Origin: Betaproteobacteria bacterium | GTDB lineage: Bacteria > Pseudomonadota > Gammaproteobacteria > Burkholderiales > Rhodocyclaceae | DNA: 64,000 nt | Assembly: GCA_016234745.1 (NCBI GenBank) | Contig: JACRAR010000074.1 | Coordinates: 434,001 to 498,000, forward strand | Reading direction: 5' to 3' | Part shown: piece by piece, positions 24,859 to 32,885 of the stretch | Numbering within the stretch: position 1 is the first letter of the stretch | Layout: the number at the start of each line of letters is the position of its first letter | The notes under the pieces: model-generated | What the model was told of the DNA's origin: nothing | What the model saw: only the letters and a program-made list of their open reading frames with translations | Database searches by the model: none | Translations under genes and position numbers: made by a program

Positions 24859-25695
24859 TCAACGCTTGGCGTTGGGGAAGAAGAGCTGTTGCCCGCCGAT
24901 CTTGTAATCGGCTATGGTCTGCTGGCCTTCCGCCGAAACCACCCAGTCGATGAAGGTCTGTCCGAGTTCCTTCTTGACGTGCGCATGCTTGGCCGGATTG
25001 ACCAGGATCACGCCGTATTGATTGAACAGGCGCTGGTCGCCTTCGACGGCGACGACGAGTTCGCCGCGGTTCTTGAATGACAGCCAGGTGCCGCGATCGG
25101 CGAGGATATAGGCATTCATCGAAGCTGCCGTGTTGAGCGCCGGACCCATGCCTGATCCGGTGTCGCGATACCACGGCCCCTTGGCTTGCTCGAGATCGAT
25201 GCCGGCGGCCTTCCAGTAGCGCAGTTCAGCGGCGTGCGTACCGCTCTTGTCGCCGCGCGAAACGAACGGAGATTTTGCCGCTTCGATTTTCTTGAGTGCG
25301 TCGATGATGTCCTTGCCGCCGCCGACCTTGGCCGGGTCGGCTTTCGGCCCGATCAGCACGAAATCGTTGTACATCACTTCCTTGCGCTCGACGCCAAAGC
25401 CTTCGGCAACGAATTTTTCCTCGGCGGCCTTGTCATGGACGAAGACCACGTCGGCATCGCCGCGCCGTCCCGTATCCAGTGCCTGGCCGGTGCCTAGTGC
25501 GACGACCCGAACCTTGATGCCGGTCTTCTTCTCGAAAACCGGCAGCAGGTGACCGAACAGACCGGATTGCTCAGTCGAGGTGGTCGAAGAAACGACGATG
25601 AATTTTTCCTCGGCGTGGGCGGGCGGGAGCGCGAGCATGAATGCGGCGGCAAGGCTGGCGCAGGTGGTCAACAGGGTATGGCGCAGGAACTTCAA
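24859..25695 (-). CDS. tupA: Tungstate-binding protein TupA
   Basis: 278 residues. Classical TupA pattern: SSTTSTEQSGLFGHLLPVFE, VVALGTGQALDTGRRGDADV, VMYNDFVLIGPKADPA and SRGDKSGTHAAE. TupA captures tungstate in the periplasm with high selectivity over molybdate and sulfate. The start is taken as TTG 25695: AAAGGA lies 7 bases upstream and the frame then opens with a normal signal peptide (KFLRHTLL to PPAHA); an ATG 102 bases upstream would bury the signal peptide. The TupB permease and TupC ATPase are missing from this locus, so the protein must use subunits encoded elsewhere. Confidence 0.88.
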   Translation of the reverse strand: MKFLRHTLLTTCASLAAAFMLALPPAHAEEKFIVVSSTTSTEQSGLFGHLLPVFEKKTGIKVRVVALGTGQALDTGRRGDADVVFVHDKAAEEKFVAEGFGVERKEVMYNDFVLIGPKADPAKVGGGKDIIDALKKIEAAKSPFVSRGDKSGTHAAELRYWKAAGIDLEQAKGPWYRDTGSGMGPALNTAASMNAYILADRGTWLSFKNRGELVVAVEGDQRLFNQYGVILVNPAKHAHVKKELGQTFIDWVVSAEGQQTIADYKIGGQQLFFPNAKR

Positions 25696-25811
25696 GACAA
25701 TATCCTTTCGAAAAATGGACTGCCACGCGGCAGGCTGTGATTGGCAAAGGTTCGTCGCTTCGGAAGGAGAAGATATGACAGTAGGCCCGTCCAGCACAAT
25801 ATGATTGGCTT

Positions 25812-25835
25812 TGCATATCCTCCGACAGATATGCA
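25812..25835. promoter_or_regulatory. Inverted repeat between trmB and tupA
   Basis: Perfect 8-bp arms TGCATATC and GATATGCA, spaced by 8 bases, begin 11 bases after the trmB stop and lie about 117 bases upstream of tupA. No T-run follows, so an operator or a processed hairpin is likelier than an intrinsic terminator. Shape and TAT/ATA content recall ModE-type sites, but the match is not specific. Confidence 0.45.
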
Positions 25836-25845
25836 GACGGCTGGC

Positions 25846-26547
25846 CTAGCTGCGCTTGTGGAAGATTACATCCCAGACGCCATGGCCGAGGCGCAGGCCG
25901 CGCGCTTCGAACTTGGTCTGTGGCCGGTAGGCGGGGCGCTCGGCGAAGCCACTCGAGGTATTGTTCAGAAAAGGTTCGGCGCTCAGGACTTCGAGCATCT
26001 GCTGGGCATATTCCTGCCAATCCGTGGCGCAGTGCAGGTAGCCATCGGCTGCCAGGCGTTCGGTCAGCAGTCGCACCAGGGGCGGCTGGATCAGGCGGCG
26101 TTTGTGGTGGCGTTTTTTCGGCCATGGGTCGGGAAAGAAAATGTGGATGCCTGCCAGTGATGCCAATGGAATCATGTCGCGCAGGACCTCGACGGCGTCG
26201 TGCTGGATGATGCGCACGTTGCCGAGCTGGCGCTCGGCGATCTCCTTGAGCAGGCCGCCGACTCCGGGCGTGTGCACCTCGATGCCGAGGTAATCATGCT
26301 GCGGATGCGCTTCGGCGATCCGGGCGGTGGTCTCGCCCATGCCGAAGCCGATTTCGAGAAATTTCGGCGCTACCTCAGCACTTCTGCCGAAGGCTGCAGC
26401 GAGGTCGAGCGGCGCGTTGCGGTAGGGGATGCCCCACAGCGCCAGGTCGCTGTCGTAATGTCGCTGCTGCGCGGCGGTGATGCGGCCCTGGCGCAGAACG
26501 AAACTGCGCACCGGCTCGCGCCGGACTTCGCTGTCTGTGTCGGTCAA
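25846..26547 (-). CDS. trmB: tRNA (guanine-N7-)-methyltransferase
   Basis: 233 residues. SAM-dependent enzyme making m7G46 in tRNA. The SAM loop is [12 protein letters not shown], and the signature [17 protein letters not shown] is intact, as is the C-terminal TKFEARG. The start is TTG 26547, overlapping the thiG stop (TTGA), which argues for coupled translation. Confidence 0.95.
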   Translation of the reverse strand: MTDTDSEVRREPVRSFVLRQGRITAAQQRHYDSDLALWGIPYRNAPLDLAAAFGRSAEVAPKFLEIGFGMGETTARIAEAHPQHDYLGIEVHTPGVGGLLKEIAERQLGNVRIIQHDAVEVLRDMIPLASLAGIHIFFPDPWPKKRHHKRRLIQPPLVRLLTERLAADGYLHCATDWQEYAQQMLEVLSAEPFLNNTSSGFAERPAYRPQTKFEARGLRLGHGVWDVIFHKRS

Positions 26548-27329
26548 TTGATCAGGCCGGAAGAGGGGGAACTCGGGCTGGCGGCATAGAGCTTCTTCGC
26601 CATGCGCCCGGCCAGGTAGGCCTCGCGTCCGGCTTCGACCGCCTTCTTCATGGCGCCGGCCATCTGCAGCGGGTTATTGGCCAGCGCGATGGCGGTGTTC
26701 ATCAGCACACCGTCGCAACCGAGTTCCATGGCGATCGCTGCGTCCGAGGCGGTGCCGACGCCGGCATCGACCAGCACCGGAATTTTGGCCTGGTCGATGA
26801 TCAGGCGCAGGTTCCAGGGATTGAGGATGCCCATGCCGGAGCCGATCAAGGACGCCAGCGGCATCACCGCGACGCAGCCGATGTCTTCGAGCAGCTTGGC
26901 CTGGATCGGATCGTCGCTGCAATACACCATCACCTTGAAGCCATCCTTGACCAGGGTTTCGGCGGCCTTGAGGGTTTCCGGCATATGCGGGAAGAGCGTG
27001 TTGGGGTCGCCCAGCACTTCCAGCTTGACCAGGTCATGACCGTCCAGAAGCTCGCGCGCCAGGCGCAGCGTGCGCACCGCGTCCTCGGCCGTGTAGCAGC
27101 CGGCGGTGTTGGGCAGATAGGTATAGTCGGAGGGTGGCATCACTTCGAGCAGCGAGGGCTGGCCCGGCTCCTGGCCCATGTTCACGCGCCGGATCGCAAC
27201 TGTGACGATCTGTGCCCCGGAGGCGTCGATGGCCTGCTTGGTCGTGGCGAAATCCTTGTATTTGCCGGTGCCGACCAGCAGGCGCGAGGTGTAGCTGCGG
27301 TCGGCGATAATCAGTGGGTCCTGGTTCAT
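26544..27329 (-). CDS. thiG: Thiazole synthase
   Basis: 261 residues, TIM-barrel. ThiG forms the thiazole phosphate of thiamin from deoxyxylulose phosphate, dehydroglycine and the ThiS thiocarboxylate. The Schiff-base lysine lies in [10 protein letters not shown], and [24 protein letters not shown] (given here by its parts [12 protein letters not shown] and [10 protein letters not shown]) is the phosphate site. The start is ATG 27329, 23 bases after thiS; an upstream extension would overlap thiS. With thiS and trmB it forms an operon on the minus strand. Confidence 0.96.
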   Translation of the reverse strand: MNQDPLIIADRSYTSRLLVGTGKYKDFATTKQAIDASGAQIVTVAIRRVNMGQEPGQPSLLEVMPPSDYTYLPNTAGCYTAEDAVRTLRLARELLDGHDLVKLEVLGDPNTLFPHMPETLKAAETLVKDGFKVMVYCSDDPIQAKLLEDIGCVAVMPLASLIGSGMGILNPWNLRLIIDQAKIPVLVDAGVGTASDAAIAMELGCDGVLMNTAIALANNPLQMAGAMKKAVEAGREAYLAGRMAKKLYAASPSSPSSGLIN

Positions 27330-27352
27330 GGCGCTGTCTCCGTCTGAAAATT

Positions 27353-27556
27353 TCAGCCGCCGCCGACGGCAACGACGATCTCGATGCGGCAACCCGGCTC
27401 GATCCGGGTCGTCGCGTGAAGGCTCTTCGGCACGATCTCGCCGTTTTTCTCAACCGCTACACGCTTGCCGGCATAGCCCAGGTCATCGAGCAGGTGTGCC
27501 ACATCAGTGGGGGCTTCGACTTGGCGGGATTCGCCGTTGAGAGTGAAAGCGATCAT
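27353..27556 (-). CDS. thiS: Sulfur-carrier protein ThiS
   Basis: 67 residues, ubiquitin-like, ending in the essential Gly-Gly (AVGGG) that is thiocarboxylated and gives its sulfur to ThiG. It has the usual N-terminal MIAFTLNGE and a size standard for the family. The upstream gap is only 36 bases to the end of the DUF4214 gene. No TPP riboswitch fits there; the adenylating ThiF is not in the window. Confidence 0.92.
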   Translation of the reverse strand: MIAFTLNGESRQVEAPTDVAHLLDDLGYAGKRVAVEKNGEIVPKSLHATTRIEPGCRIEIVVAVGGG

Positions 27557-27592
27557 TGGCGAAAGTTTATCACGCGACCTGCCGACGCTTTT

Positions 27593-28387
27593 CTAACCCT
27601 CTAGCGAAGCATCGCTGACGCCGATCAGCTGGATGGCATCGGCAGTGCCGGATGAAGTAACAGCCTTCGCGATGTCCGTGGCATGGGCGATCGTATCCGC
27701 CGAATTGTTGTAGGTCAGTCCGTTGCCGATGGCAAAGGTTTTGCCAACGGCGACCTTGTTGTCGAGCAGGTCGGCGACCCAGCCCCAGGTCGCATCGTTC
27801 TTGAAGGTGTGCGCCGAGCTCAGGATATCCTGAGCCAACGAAAAACGCGTCGAAGTGTGGTCGGCCAGCTGGCCGGTCCAGTAGGCCAGTCCGCCGGCAT
27901 CGGCGCCCTCCGGGCGTCCGAGCGCATTCTTGTAGAAGACATTGATGAAGTCCGTGTCGGTCATGCTGGCAGAGAATCCGGTCTGGCTGGAAAACTGAAC
28001 TCCGGCGTTGTAGAACGATTCGGAGATTTGCGTAATGCTCTTGCCGCCACTCAACTGATCGATCCAGTAGCTCAGGCCATCCGCATCGGGGACGCGGTTG
28101 AAGAAAGCCACGTAGAGTTCGGCGATGGAATTGAGATTGGCGGTCGAAATCGCGGCCGCCTTGGCCTGCACCATCAGATTGACCGAAACATCCGAGAACT
28201 TCAACCGGTCGACATTCGACAGGGTATCGGTACCGCCTGTGCCGACCTTGTCCGTTACGCTATAGCCACTGGCGGTCTTGGTGATCGAATAGTTGGTGCG
28301 TGCTGCACCGTAGGCAACGTAGTATTCCCCCGCCGTCGCGTCGTAACTCACCCCGGCACCGGGAGGTACAGGAAATATCGTGGTCAT
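27593..28387 (-). CDS. DUF4214-domain protein, probable type I-secreted
   Basis: 264 residues with no Sec signal. A beta-rich N-terminal segment (NVDRLKFSDVSVNL) typical of RTX-associated linkers is followed by two DUF4214 repeats: LYVAFFNRVPDADGLSYWIDQL near 92 and FYKNALGRPEGADAGGLAYW near 150. The C-terminus ends in a hydrophobic, small-residue stretch (AIQLIGVSDASLEG) as in unprocessed C-terminal secretion signals. Such proteins are usually surface or S-layer-associated and leave through type I secretion; the transporter is not nearby. Substrate or partner unknown. Confidence 0.75.
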   Translation of the reverse strand: MTTIFPVPPGAGVSYDATAGEYYVAYGAARTNYSITKTASGYSVTDKVGTGGTDTLSNVDRLKFSDVSVNLMVQAKAAAISTANLNSIAELYVAFFNRVPDADGLSYWIDQLSGGKSITQISESFYNAGVQFSSQTGFSASMTDTDFINVFYKNALGRPEGADAGGLAYWTGQLADHTSTRFSLAQDILSSAHTFKNDATWGWVADLLDNKVAVGKTFAIGNGLTYNNSADTIAHATDIAKAVTSSGTADAIQLIGVSDASLEG

Positions 28388-28452
28388 AGTCTTGCTCCCC
28401 GGAACCTACTGCTTGTTTACCCGGAATCCGACGCCGGCTCTCAATGATCGAT

Positions 28453-28474
28453 TGCCTGCCGTGAAATTCAGGCA
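28453..28474. promoter_or_regulatory. Inverted repeat in the DUF4214/NlpC divergent region
   Basis: TGCCTG and CAGGCA arms of 6 bp with a 10-base spacer, 66 bases upstream of the DUF4214 gene and 144 before the NlpC gene. The 230-base intergenic region holds nothing else recognisable. Role unknown. Confidence 0.3.
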
Positions 28475-28617
28475 GCCCATGCTGGAGATGTAATTACTGA
28501 GCGCCAATCTGCCCTGCGCGTCAAGGCCGAGCGCGTAGCAGTACCCTTGCTGAAGTCATTATCCCATGCCGATAAGGGGTTTACAGCGCCATGGTCGGCG
28601 GTTATAGTGCGCCACCT

Positions 28618-29163
28618 ATGTCTTTTCGTCCCTACATTGGCCGCGCTGGCGTGGTGCTGTTTGCCAGCTTCTTGTGCCAGTTTGCTTCCCCAGCCATTGC
28701 CGACGAACCTCCGGTTCCGGCTGCGCAAGCATTGGATATTCAGCTCAAGGGAGCCACTTCCCTGTTTGAACAGGCCAGCGCCAAAGCCAATGAGGCCGTG
28801 ACCCAGGCCCTCGATCTGGTCGGGATACGCTATCGCCGCGGCGGGACTTCACCGGAAACCGGTTTCGATTGCAGCGGTTTCGTCGGCCATGTGTTTCGCC
28901 AGGGGCTGGGCTTGATCCTGCCGCGCACTTCGCGCGAAATCAGCAAGAGCGGCGAAGTCGTCAAGAAAAACGAATTGCAGCCGGGAGATCTGGTGTTCTT
29001 CAGAACCATGCGCCAGGCCTTTTCCCATGTCGGCATTTATCTGGGCGACAACCTGTTCGTCCATGCCCCGGCCAGCGGCGGCGAAGTGCGCATCGAAGAC
29101 ATGCGCACCGGCTACTGGGGCAAGCGCTTCAACGGCGCCCGCCGCATCGCCTCCTCGGAATAG
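28618..29163 (+). CDS. NlpC/P60-family cell-wall hydrolase
   Basis: 181 residues from ATG 28618, giving a signal peptide (FRPYIGRAGVVLFASFLC to AIADE). The peptidase domain occupies about 60-175: catalytic Cys in FDCSGFVGHVF, the first His in FSHVGIYLGDN and the third polar residue His in LFVHAP. These enzymes cut the D-Glu-meso-DAP bond in peptidoglycan stem peptides in the periplasm. It lacks the SH3 or LysM targeting domains of many relatives. Transcribed alone, convergent with the patatin gene. Confidence 0.9.
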   Translation: MSFRPYIGRAGVVLFASFLCQFASPAIADEPPVPAAQALDIQLKGATSLFEQASAKANEAVTQALDLVGIRYRRGGTSPETGFDCSGFVGHVFRQGLGLILPRTSREISKSGEVVKKNELQPGDLVFFRTMRQAFSHVGIYLGDNLFVHAPASGGEVRIEDMRTGYWGKRFNGARRIASSE

Positions 29164-29175
29164 TCCGCTCCCAAC

Positions 29176-30051
29176 TTAGCGCAGCCTGGCCAGTCTGGCC
29201 TTCAATTCGACGAGTACCGCAGCCACCGCCTTTTCGCCCTCCAGCACGGCCAGATGCCGGTCCTGGAAGTCGGTGGCGCGCAGTTCGGGCGTGTAAGGTC
29301 GGATCACAATGTCGGCCGCGGGCAATTCCTGCTTGCTGATGGTCTGCGCCATGATGGAAAAAGTCTGCAGCAGCACGTCGATGGTGCTCTGGGTCTTGCC
29401 ATGCTGCGGTTTGGCCGAGATGTCGACCGCGATGACGAAATCCGCACCCAGGGAGCGTGCAGCCTGCACCGGTACGGGGCTTACCAGGCCGCCGTCGACG
29501 TACTCGCGGCCGTTGATGGCGACCGGCTGAAACACGCCCGGCACGCTGCTTGAGGCGCGCACCGCCATGCCGGTGTTGCCGGTGCGAAAGATCACCGCTT
29601 CGCCGCTTTGCAGGTCGGTGGCAACGACTGCCAGAAGCTTGCCGAGTTTTTCCAGGGGACGCTGACCCACCGCCTGGTTCACAAAGTTTTGCAGTGCCTC
29701 GCCCTTAAAGACGCCACGATCGGGCAGGGACCAGTCGGAAAACTGGCTTTCCTCCACCTGCAGGACCAGTTTCTGCAAATCGAAACCGCTGTGGCCGGCG
29801 GCATACAGGGCGCCGACCACGGCACCCGCGCTGGTGCCGACGACCATGTCGGGCACGATGCCCTGCGCCTCGAGCGCCTTGATGACGCCGACATGGGCAA
29901 ATCCGCGTGCCGCGCCGCCACCCAGCGCCAGCGCAATCTTGACCGGTGGCTTGGGCTGCACAGGAGCGACCGGGGCCGGTTTGGGCGGCGTTGCGCAGGC
30001 CGCCAGAAAAGCGGTAACCACCAACAAGCAACGCAGGCCAAAGGTCTTCAT
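29176..30051 (-). CDS. Patatin-like phospholipase lipoprotein
   Basis: 291 residues. A lipobox LAAC at about 17-20 after a hydrophobic signal and a Pro/Lys-rich linker show a membrane-tethered, periplasm-facing protein. The patatin domain has the oxyanion loop [12 protein letters not shown], the nucleophile GTSAGAVVG and the catalytic Asp in [10 protein letters not shown]. This layout resembles RssA-type acyl hydrolases. The substrate is probably phospholipid or acyl ester; no direct clue is present. Divergent from aat. Confidence 0.9.
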   Translation of the reverse strand: MKTFGLRCLLVVTAFLAACATPPKPAPVAPVQPKPPVKIALALGGGAARGFAHVGVIKALEAQGIVPDMVVGTSAGAVVGALYAAGHSGFDLQKLVLQVEESQFSDWSLPDRGVFKGEALQNFVNQAVGQRPLEKLGKLLAVVATDLQSGEAVIFRTGNTGMAVRASSSVPGVFQPVAINGREYVDGGLVSPVPVQAARSLGADFVIAVDISAKPQHGKTQSTIDVLLQTFSIMAQTISKQELPAADIVIRPYTPELRATDFQDRHLAVLEGEKAVAAVLVELKARLARLR

Positions 30052-30136
30052 GTGGCTTGGATTTTATCCGAGCGTCTCGTTTCAAGGCCGCAGCTGCGCT
30101 AGAATTTTCTCCATCGCATTGTTCGTCGTTGCTGTC

Positions 30137-30862
30137 ATGATCCCCTGGCTGACCCAAGCGCATCAGTTTCCTCCGGTTGAATCGGCGTTGACCGATCCCA
30201 ACGGTTTGCTGGCGGCGGGCGGGGACCTGAGTGCCGACAGACTCATTGAAGCCTATCGCCATGGCATATTTCCCTGGTACTCGCCAGGCGAACCGCTGTT
30301 ATGGTGGAGTCCCGAGCCGCGCATGGTGCTGTTTCCCGGCGAAGTCAAAATTTCCCGCTCGCTGGAGAGAGCCTTGCGGCAGGGGAATTATGCCGTTCGT
30401 CTCGACTCGGCTTTTGCACAGGTCATGGCCGCCTGTGCCGCACCGCGCAAGGATGGTGGAGGAACCTGGATCAGCAACGAGATGCAGGATGCTTATGTCC
30501 GGCTGCATCAACTCGGCTATGCCCATTCCGTTGAAACCTGGATGGCTGATGGTGACCGTCAATCTCTCGTCGGCGGTCTTTACGGCGTAGCGATCGGCCG
30601 CGTCTTCTATGGCGAGTCGATGTTCGCGCGGGCCAGCAATGCCTCCAAGATTGCCCTGGCGCATCTTTGCCGATATATAGAAAGCCGCGGTTTTGCCGTA
30701 ATCGATTGTCAAATGAATACGGCGCATCTCGCTTCTCTCGGCGCACGCGAAATCCCGCGCCACGAATTTCTCGACGGCCTGTCGCGCTGGACGGCTTCGG
30801 GCGGCGCAGCCGGGTGCTGGCCGCGTGATGCGGCGCATGGATTATTCGGCAGGACACCATGA
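30137..30862 (+). CDS. aat: Leucyl/phenylalanyl-tRNA-protein transferase
   Basis: 241 residues. Transfers Leu or Phe from tRNA to N-terminal Arg/Lys of proteins, making ClpS/ClpAP degrons. [26 protein letters not shown] and [10 protein letters not shown] are the family N-terminus, and [19 protein letters not shown] is the catalytic core (both shortened). The ATG is at 30137. The stop overlaps the bpt start, so the two N-degron transferases are co-translated. Confidence 0.95.
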   Translation: MIPWLTQAHQFPPVESALTDPNGLLAAGGDLSADRLIEAYRHGIFPWYSPGEPLLWWSPEPRMVLFPGEVKISRSLERALRQGNYAVRLDSAFAQVMAACAAPRKDGGGTWISNEMQDAYVRLHQLGYAHSVETWMADGDRQSLVGGLYGVAIGRVFYGESMFARASNASKIALAHLCRYIESRGFAVIDCQMNTAHLASLGAREIPRHEFLDGLSRWTASGGAAGCWPRDAAHGLFGRTP

Positions 30863-31608
30863 CCAAGCTCAACGAATATCCTTTCTCGTTGCTGCAGTTC
30901 TACGCGACCGCACCTTACGGCTGCTCCTACCTGCCCAACCGCGTGGCGCGCTCCCAGGTTGCCACGCCCAGCCATCTGATCGATCATGCAACCTACGGCG
31001 AACTGGTGCGTGCCGGCTTCCGCCGCAGCGGGGTATTCACCTATCGGCCGTATTGCGATGCCTGCCGCGAATGCATCCCGGTGCGCCTGGTGGTGGACCG
31101 TTTCGAGACCAACCGCAGTCAGCGGCGTGCGCTGCAGCGGCATGCCGGCCTGGTCATCGAACAATGTCCGCTGACTTTCCGCGAGGAGCACTACGCCCTG
31201 TACCAGCGCTACCAGGCGGCACGACACAGCGGTGGCGGCATGGATCAGGACAGCCGCGACCAGTATGCCCATTTCTTGCTGCAGACCCATGTCGATAGCC
31301 ATTTAGTCGAGTATCGCGAAGACTCGGCGCTCGGGCCGCTGCGCATGGTGAGCATCATCGACTTGCTGCCGGACGGCTTGTCCTCGGTGTATACCTTCTA
31401 CGATCCCGATTTGCGCGGCGCGAGCCTGGGTACTTTCGGCGTGCTTTGGCAGGCGGCGCAATGCGCCCACCTTGGTCTGCCTTATCTGTATCTGGGCTAC
31501 TGGATCCGCCATAGCCCGAAAATGGCCTACAAGTCGAACTTCCGTCCGCTCGAAGGCTTGGTGGGCGGGGCCTGGCAGCTGCTGAACCAGGACAACAAGT
31601 GGGAGTGA
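30859..31608 (+). CDS. bpt: Bacterial aspartyl/glutamate leucyltransferase (Bpt, arginyltransferase family)
   Basis: 249 residues. Adds Leu to N-terminal Asp or Glu, feeding the same ClpS pathway as Aat. The N-terminal Cys of [16 protein letters not shown] and the pair in YCDACREC mark the ATE family, and YLGYWI with [12 protein letters not shown] is the C-terminal signature. The start overlaps aat. Bpt is the prokaryotic type rather than the eukaryotic ATE1 by its length and its aat linkage. Confidence 0.93.
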   Translation: MTKLNEYPFSLLQFYATAPYGCSYLPNRVARSQVATPSHLIDHATYGELVRAGFRRSGVFTYRPYCDACRECIPVRLVVDRFETNRSQRRALQRHAGLVIEQCPLTFREEHYALYQRYQAARHSGGGMDQDSRDQYAHFLLQTHVDSHLVEYREDSALGPLRMVSIIDLLPDGLSSVYTFYDPDLRGASLGTFGVLWQAAQCAHLGLPYLYLGYWIRHSPKMAYKSNFRPLEGLVGGAWQLLNQDNKWE

Positions 31609-31630
31609 CCGCTTCCGCTCAGGCAGTAAG

Positions 31631-31960
31631 TCAGAACCTGCGCGGCGGTGAGAATTCGCCCAAGCCCATCTGCTTGTAGTACCCGGCAAAATCGTAATAC
31701 TGCCGCGCCTCGATGGCATGGTGCGAGCAGATGGCCTGGCAGTTGTTGCAGCTGATGCAGCCGCGCTGTCCGTCCTTGACGCGCGATTTTTTTGCGCCTT
31801 TTTCTCCGACCAGTTCAAGCGCGTTGCCGGGGCAGACGACGACGCAGAGCTTGCAGCCGTCGCAGGCCTGGGTGTCGATGACGACGTCGTGATAGATCGA
31901 TTCCCTGGGATCGTCCCAGATCGGCAAATGCTGGCGCTGCGCAAAATTCAAGAGAGCCAT
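31631..31960 (-). CDS. 2x[4Fe-4S] ferredoxin-like protein
   Basis: 109 residues with two cluster motifs: CDGCKLCVVVCP at about 33-44 and CISCNNCQAICS at about 68-79, with Ser in place of the final Pro in the second. A short extension precedes and follows the core. It is 19 bases downstream of the nitroreductase gene on the same strand, so it is a likely electron donor or acceptor for that flavoprotein. Confidence 0.88.
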   Translation of the reverse strand: MALLNFAQRQHLPIWDDPRESIYHDVVIDTQACDGCKLCVVVCPGNALELVGEKGAKKSRVKDGQRGCISCNNCQAICSHHAIEARQYYDFAGYYKQMGLGEFSPPRRF

Positions 31961-31979
31961 GGTTGTCTCCTGGCAGGGT

Positions 31980-32768
31980 TCAGTAAAAAACTTCCTTCTG
32001 GCCGTCTTCCCACCAGGCGATTTCGTGGGTTTGACGGGAAATATGGTTTTGCGCCGGATCGCCGATCGGGTAGCCCACCGTGATCGCCTCGGAGATTTCG
32101 TAAGGCCATTCGGCGCCGAACTGGGCGGCCATTTCCTTATTCTTGTTGAGGAACTTCGAAAAGCCGATCCAGCAGGTACCCAGCCCCAGGCTCTGCGCCG
32201 CCATCACGATGTTGGTGCCGACGATGCCGATGTCGATTTCGGGGCAGCCCACCCCGCGCCGGTCCACGAGCAGCAGGATCACCGTGGGCGCCTTGTGGAA
32301 TACGGCGAAGCGGCCTTCCGCGATCGACGTCAACACGGTCATCGGCACCGGGTGCAGCATATTGTGATCGAGCCGGTTGAGCAGGCGCGCCTTGAGCCGG
32401 GTAAACCAGCGACGCAAGGAGCCTTGCGGGTAGAGGGTGTAGTCGAGCGCCGGGGACATTTTCTTGAACTCGTCGACACAGTATTGTTCCATGCGCTCAA
32501 TCAACTTTTTGTCGCGCACCACCACGAATTTCCAGGCCTGGCTATTGCCCTGCGAAGGCGCAAAGCGGCCGATCTCGAGCATGCGGCGGATCAGGTGTGC
32601 CGGAACCTGCCGGGTCTTGTATTTGCGCACGCTGCGCCGGCGCAGGAAGGCTTCCTCGATCGGATTCCAGTCCGCACCGGGAGGCGTTTCCCGGATTGCC
32701 GAGGCACTGCCGGAATTTTGCTCGAGTTGTTCGAGATCTTCTGCTTCGAGTGCGTTTGACCGGGCCAT
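31980..32768 (-). CDS. Nitroreductase-family flavoprotein
   Basis: 262 residues. The FMN-binding RRRSVRKYKTRQVP and APSQGNSQAWKFVVV motifs and GIVGTNIVMAAQSLGLGTCWIG near the C-terminal half (in parts) are typical. An N-terminal extension of about 40 residues and a central insertion set it apart from small nitroreductases. The start ATG 32768 follows AGAGGA. Linked to a ferredoxin gene and divergent from an acyl-CoA ligase, it may reduce a CoA thioester or another organic substrate rather than a nitro group; this is inference. Confidence 0.85.
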   Translation of the reverse strand: MARSNALEAEDLEQLEQNSGSASAIRETPPGADWNPIEEAFLRRRSVRKYKTRQVPAHLIRRMLEIGRFAPSQGNSQAWKFVVVRDKKLIERMEQYCVDEFKKMSPALDYTLYPQGSLRRWFTRLKARLLNRLDHNMLHPVPMTVLTSIAEGRFAVFHKAPTVILLLVDRRGVGCPEIDIGIVGTNIVMAAQSLGLGTCWIGFSKFLNKNKEMAAQFGAEWPYEISEAITVGYPIGDPAQNHISRQTHEIAWWEDGQKEVFY

Positions 32769-32885
32769 GTCATCCTCTTTTTGAATTTGGCTTCCCAAGA
32801 TGCTTGCAACTTCTCAAGAATATCCCATATCCTTCGTGCGGCAAAAGGCATCCTGATGAAGCATGAATTGTAGAGGAGCGATGAC

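Noticed and set aside
27557-27592. TPP riboswitch upstream of thiS
   Set aside because: Only 36 bases separate thiS from the DUF4214 gene and no CTGAGA or related thi-box element is present there.
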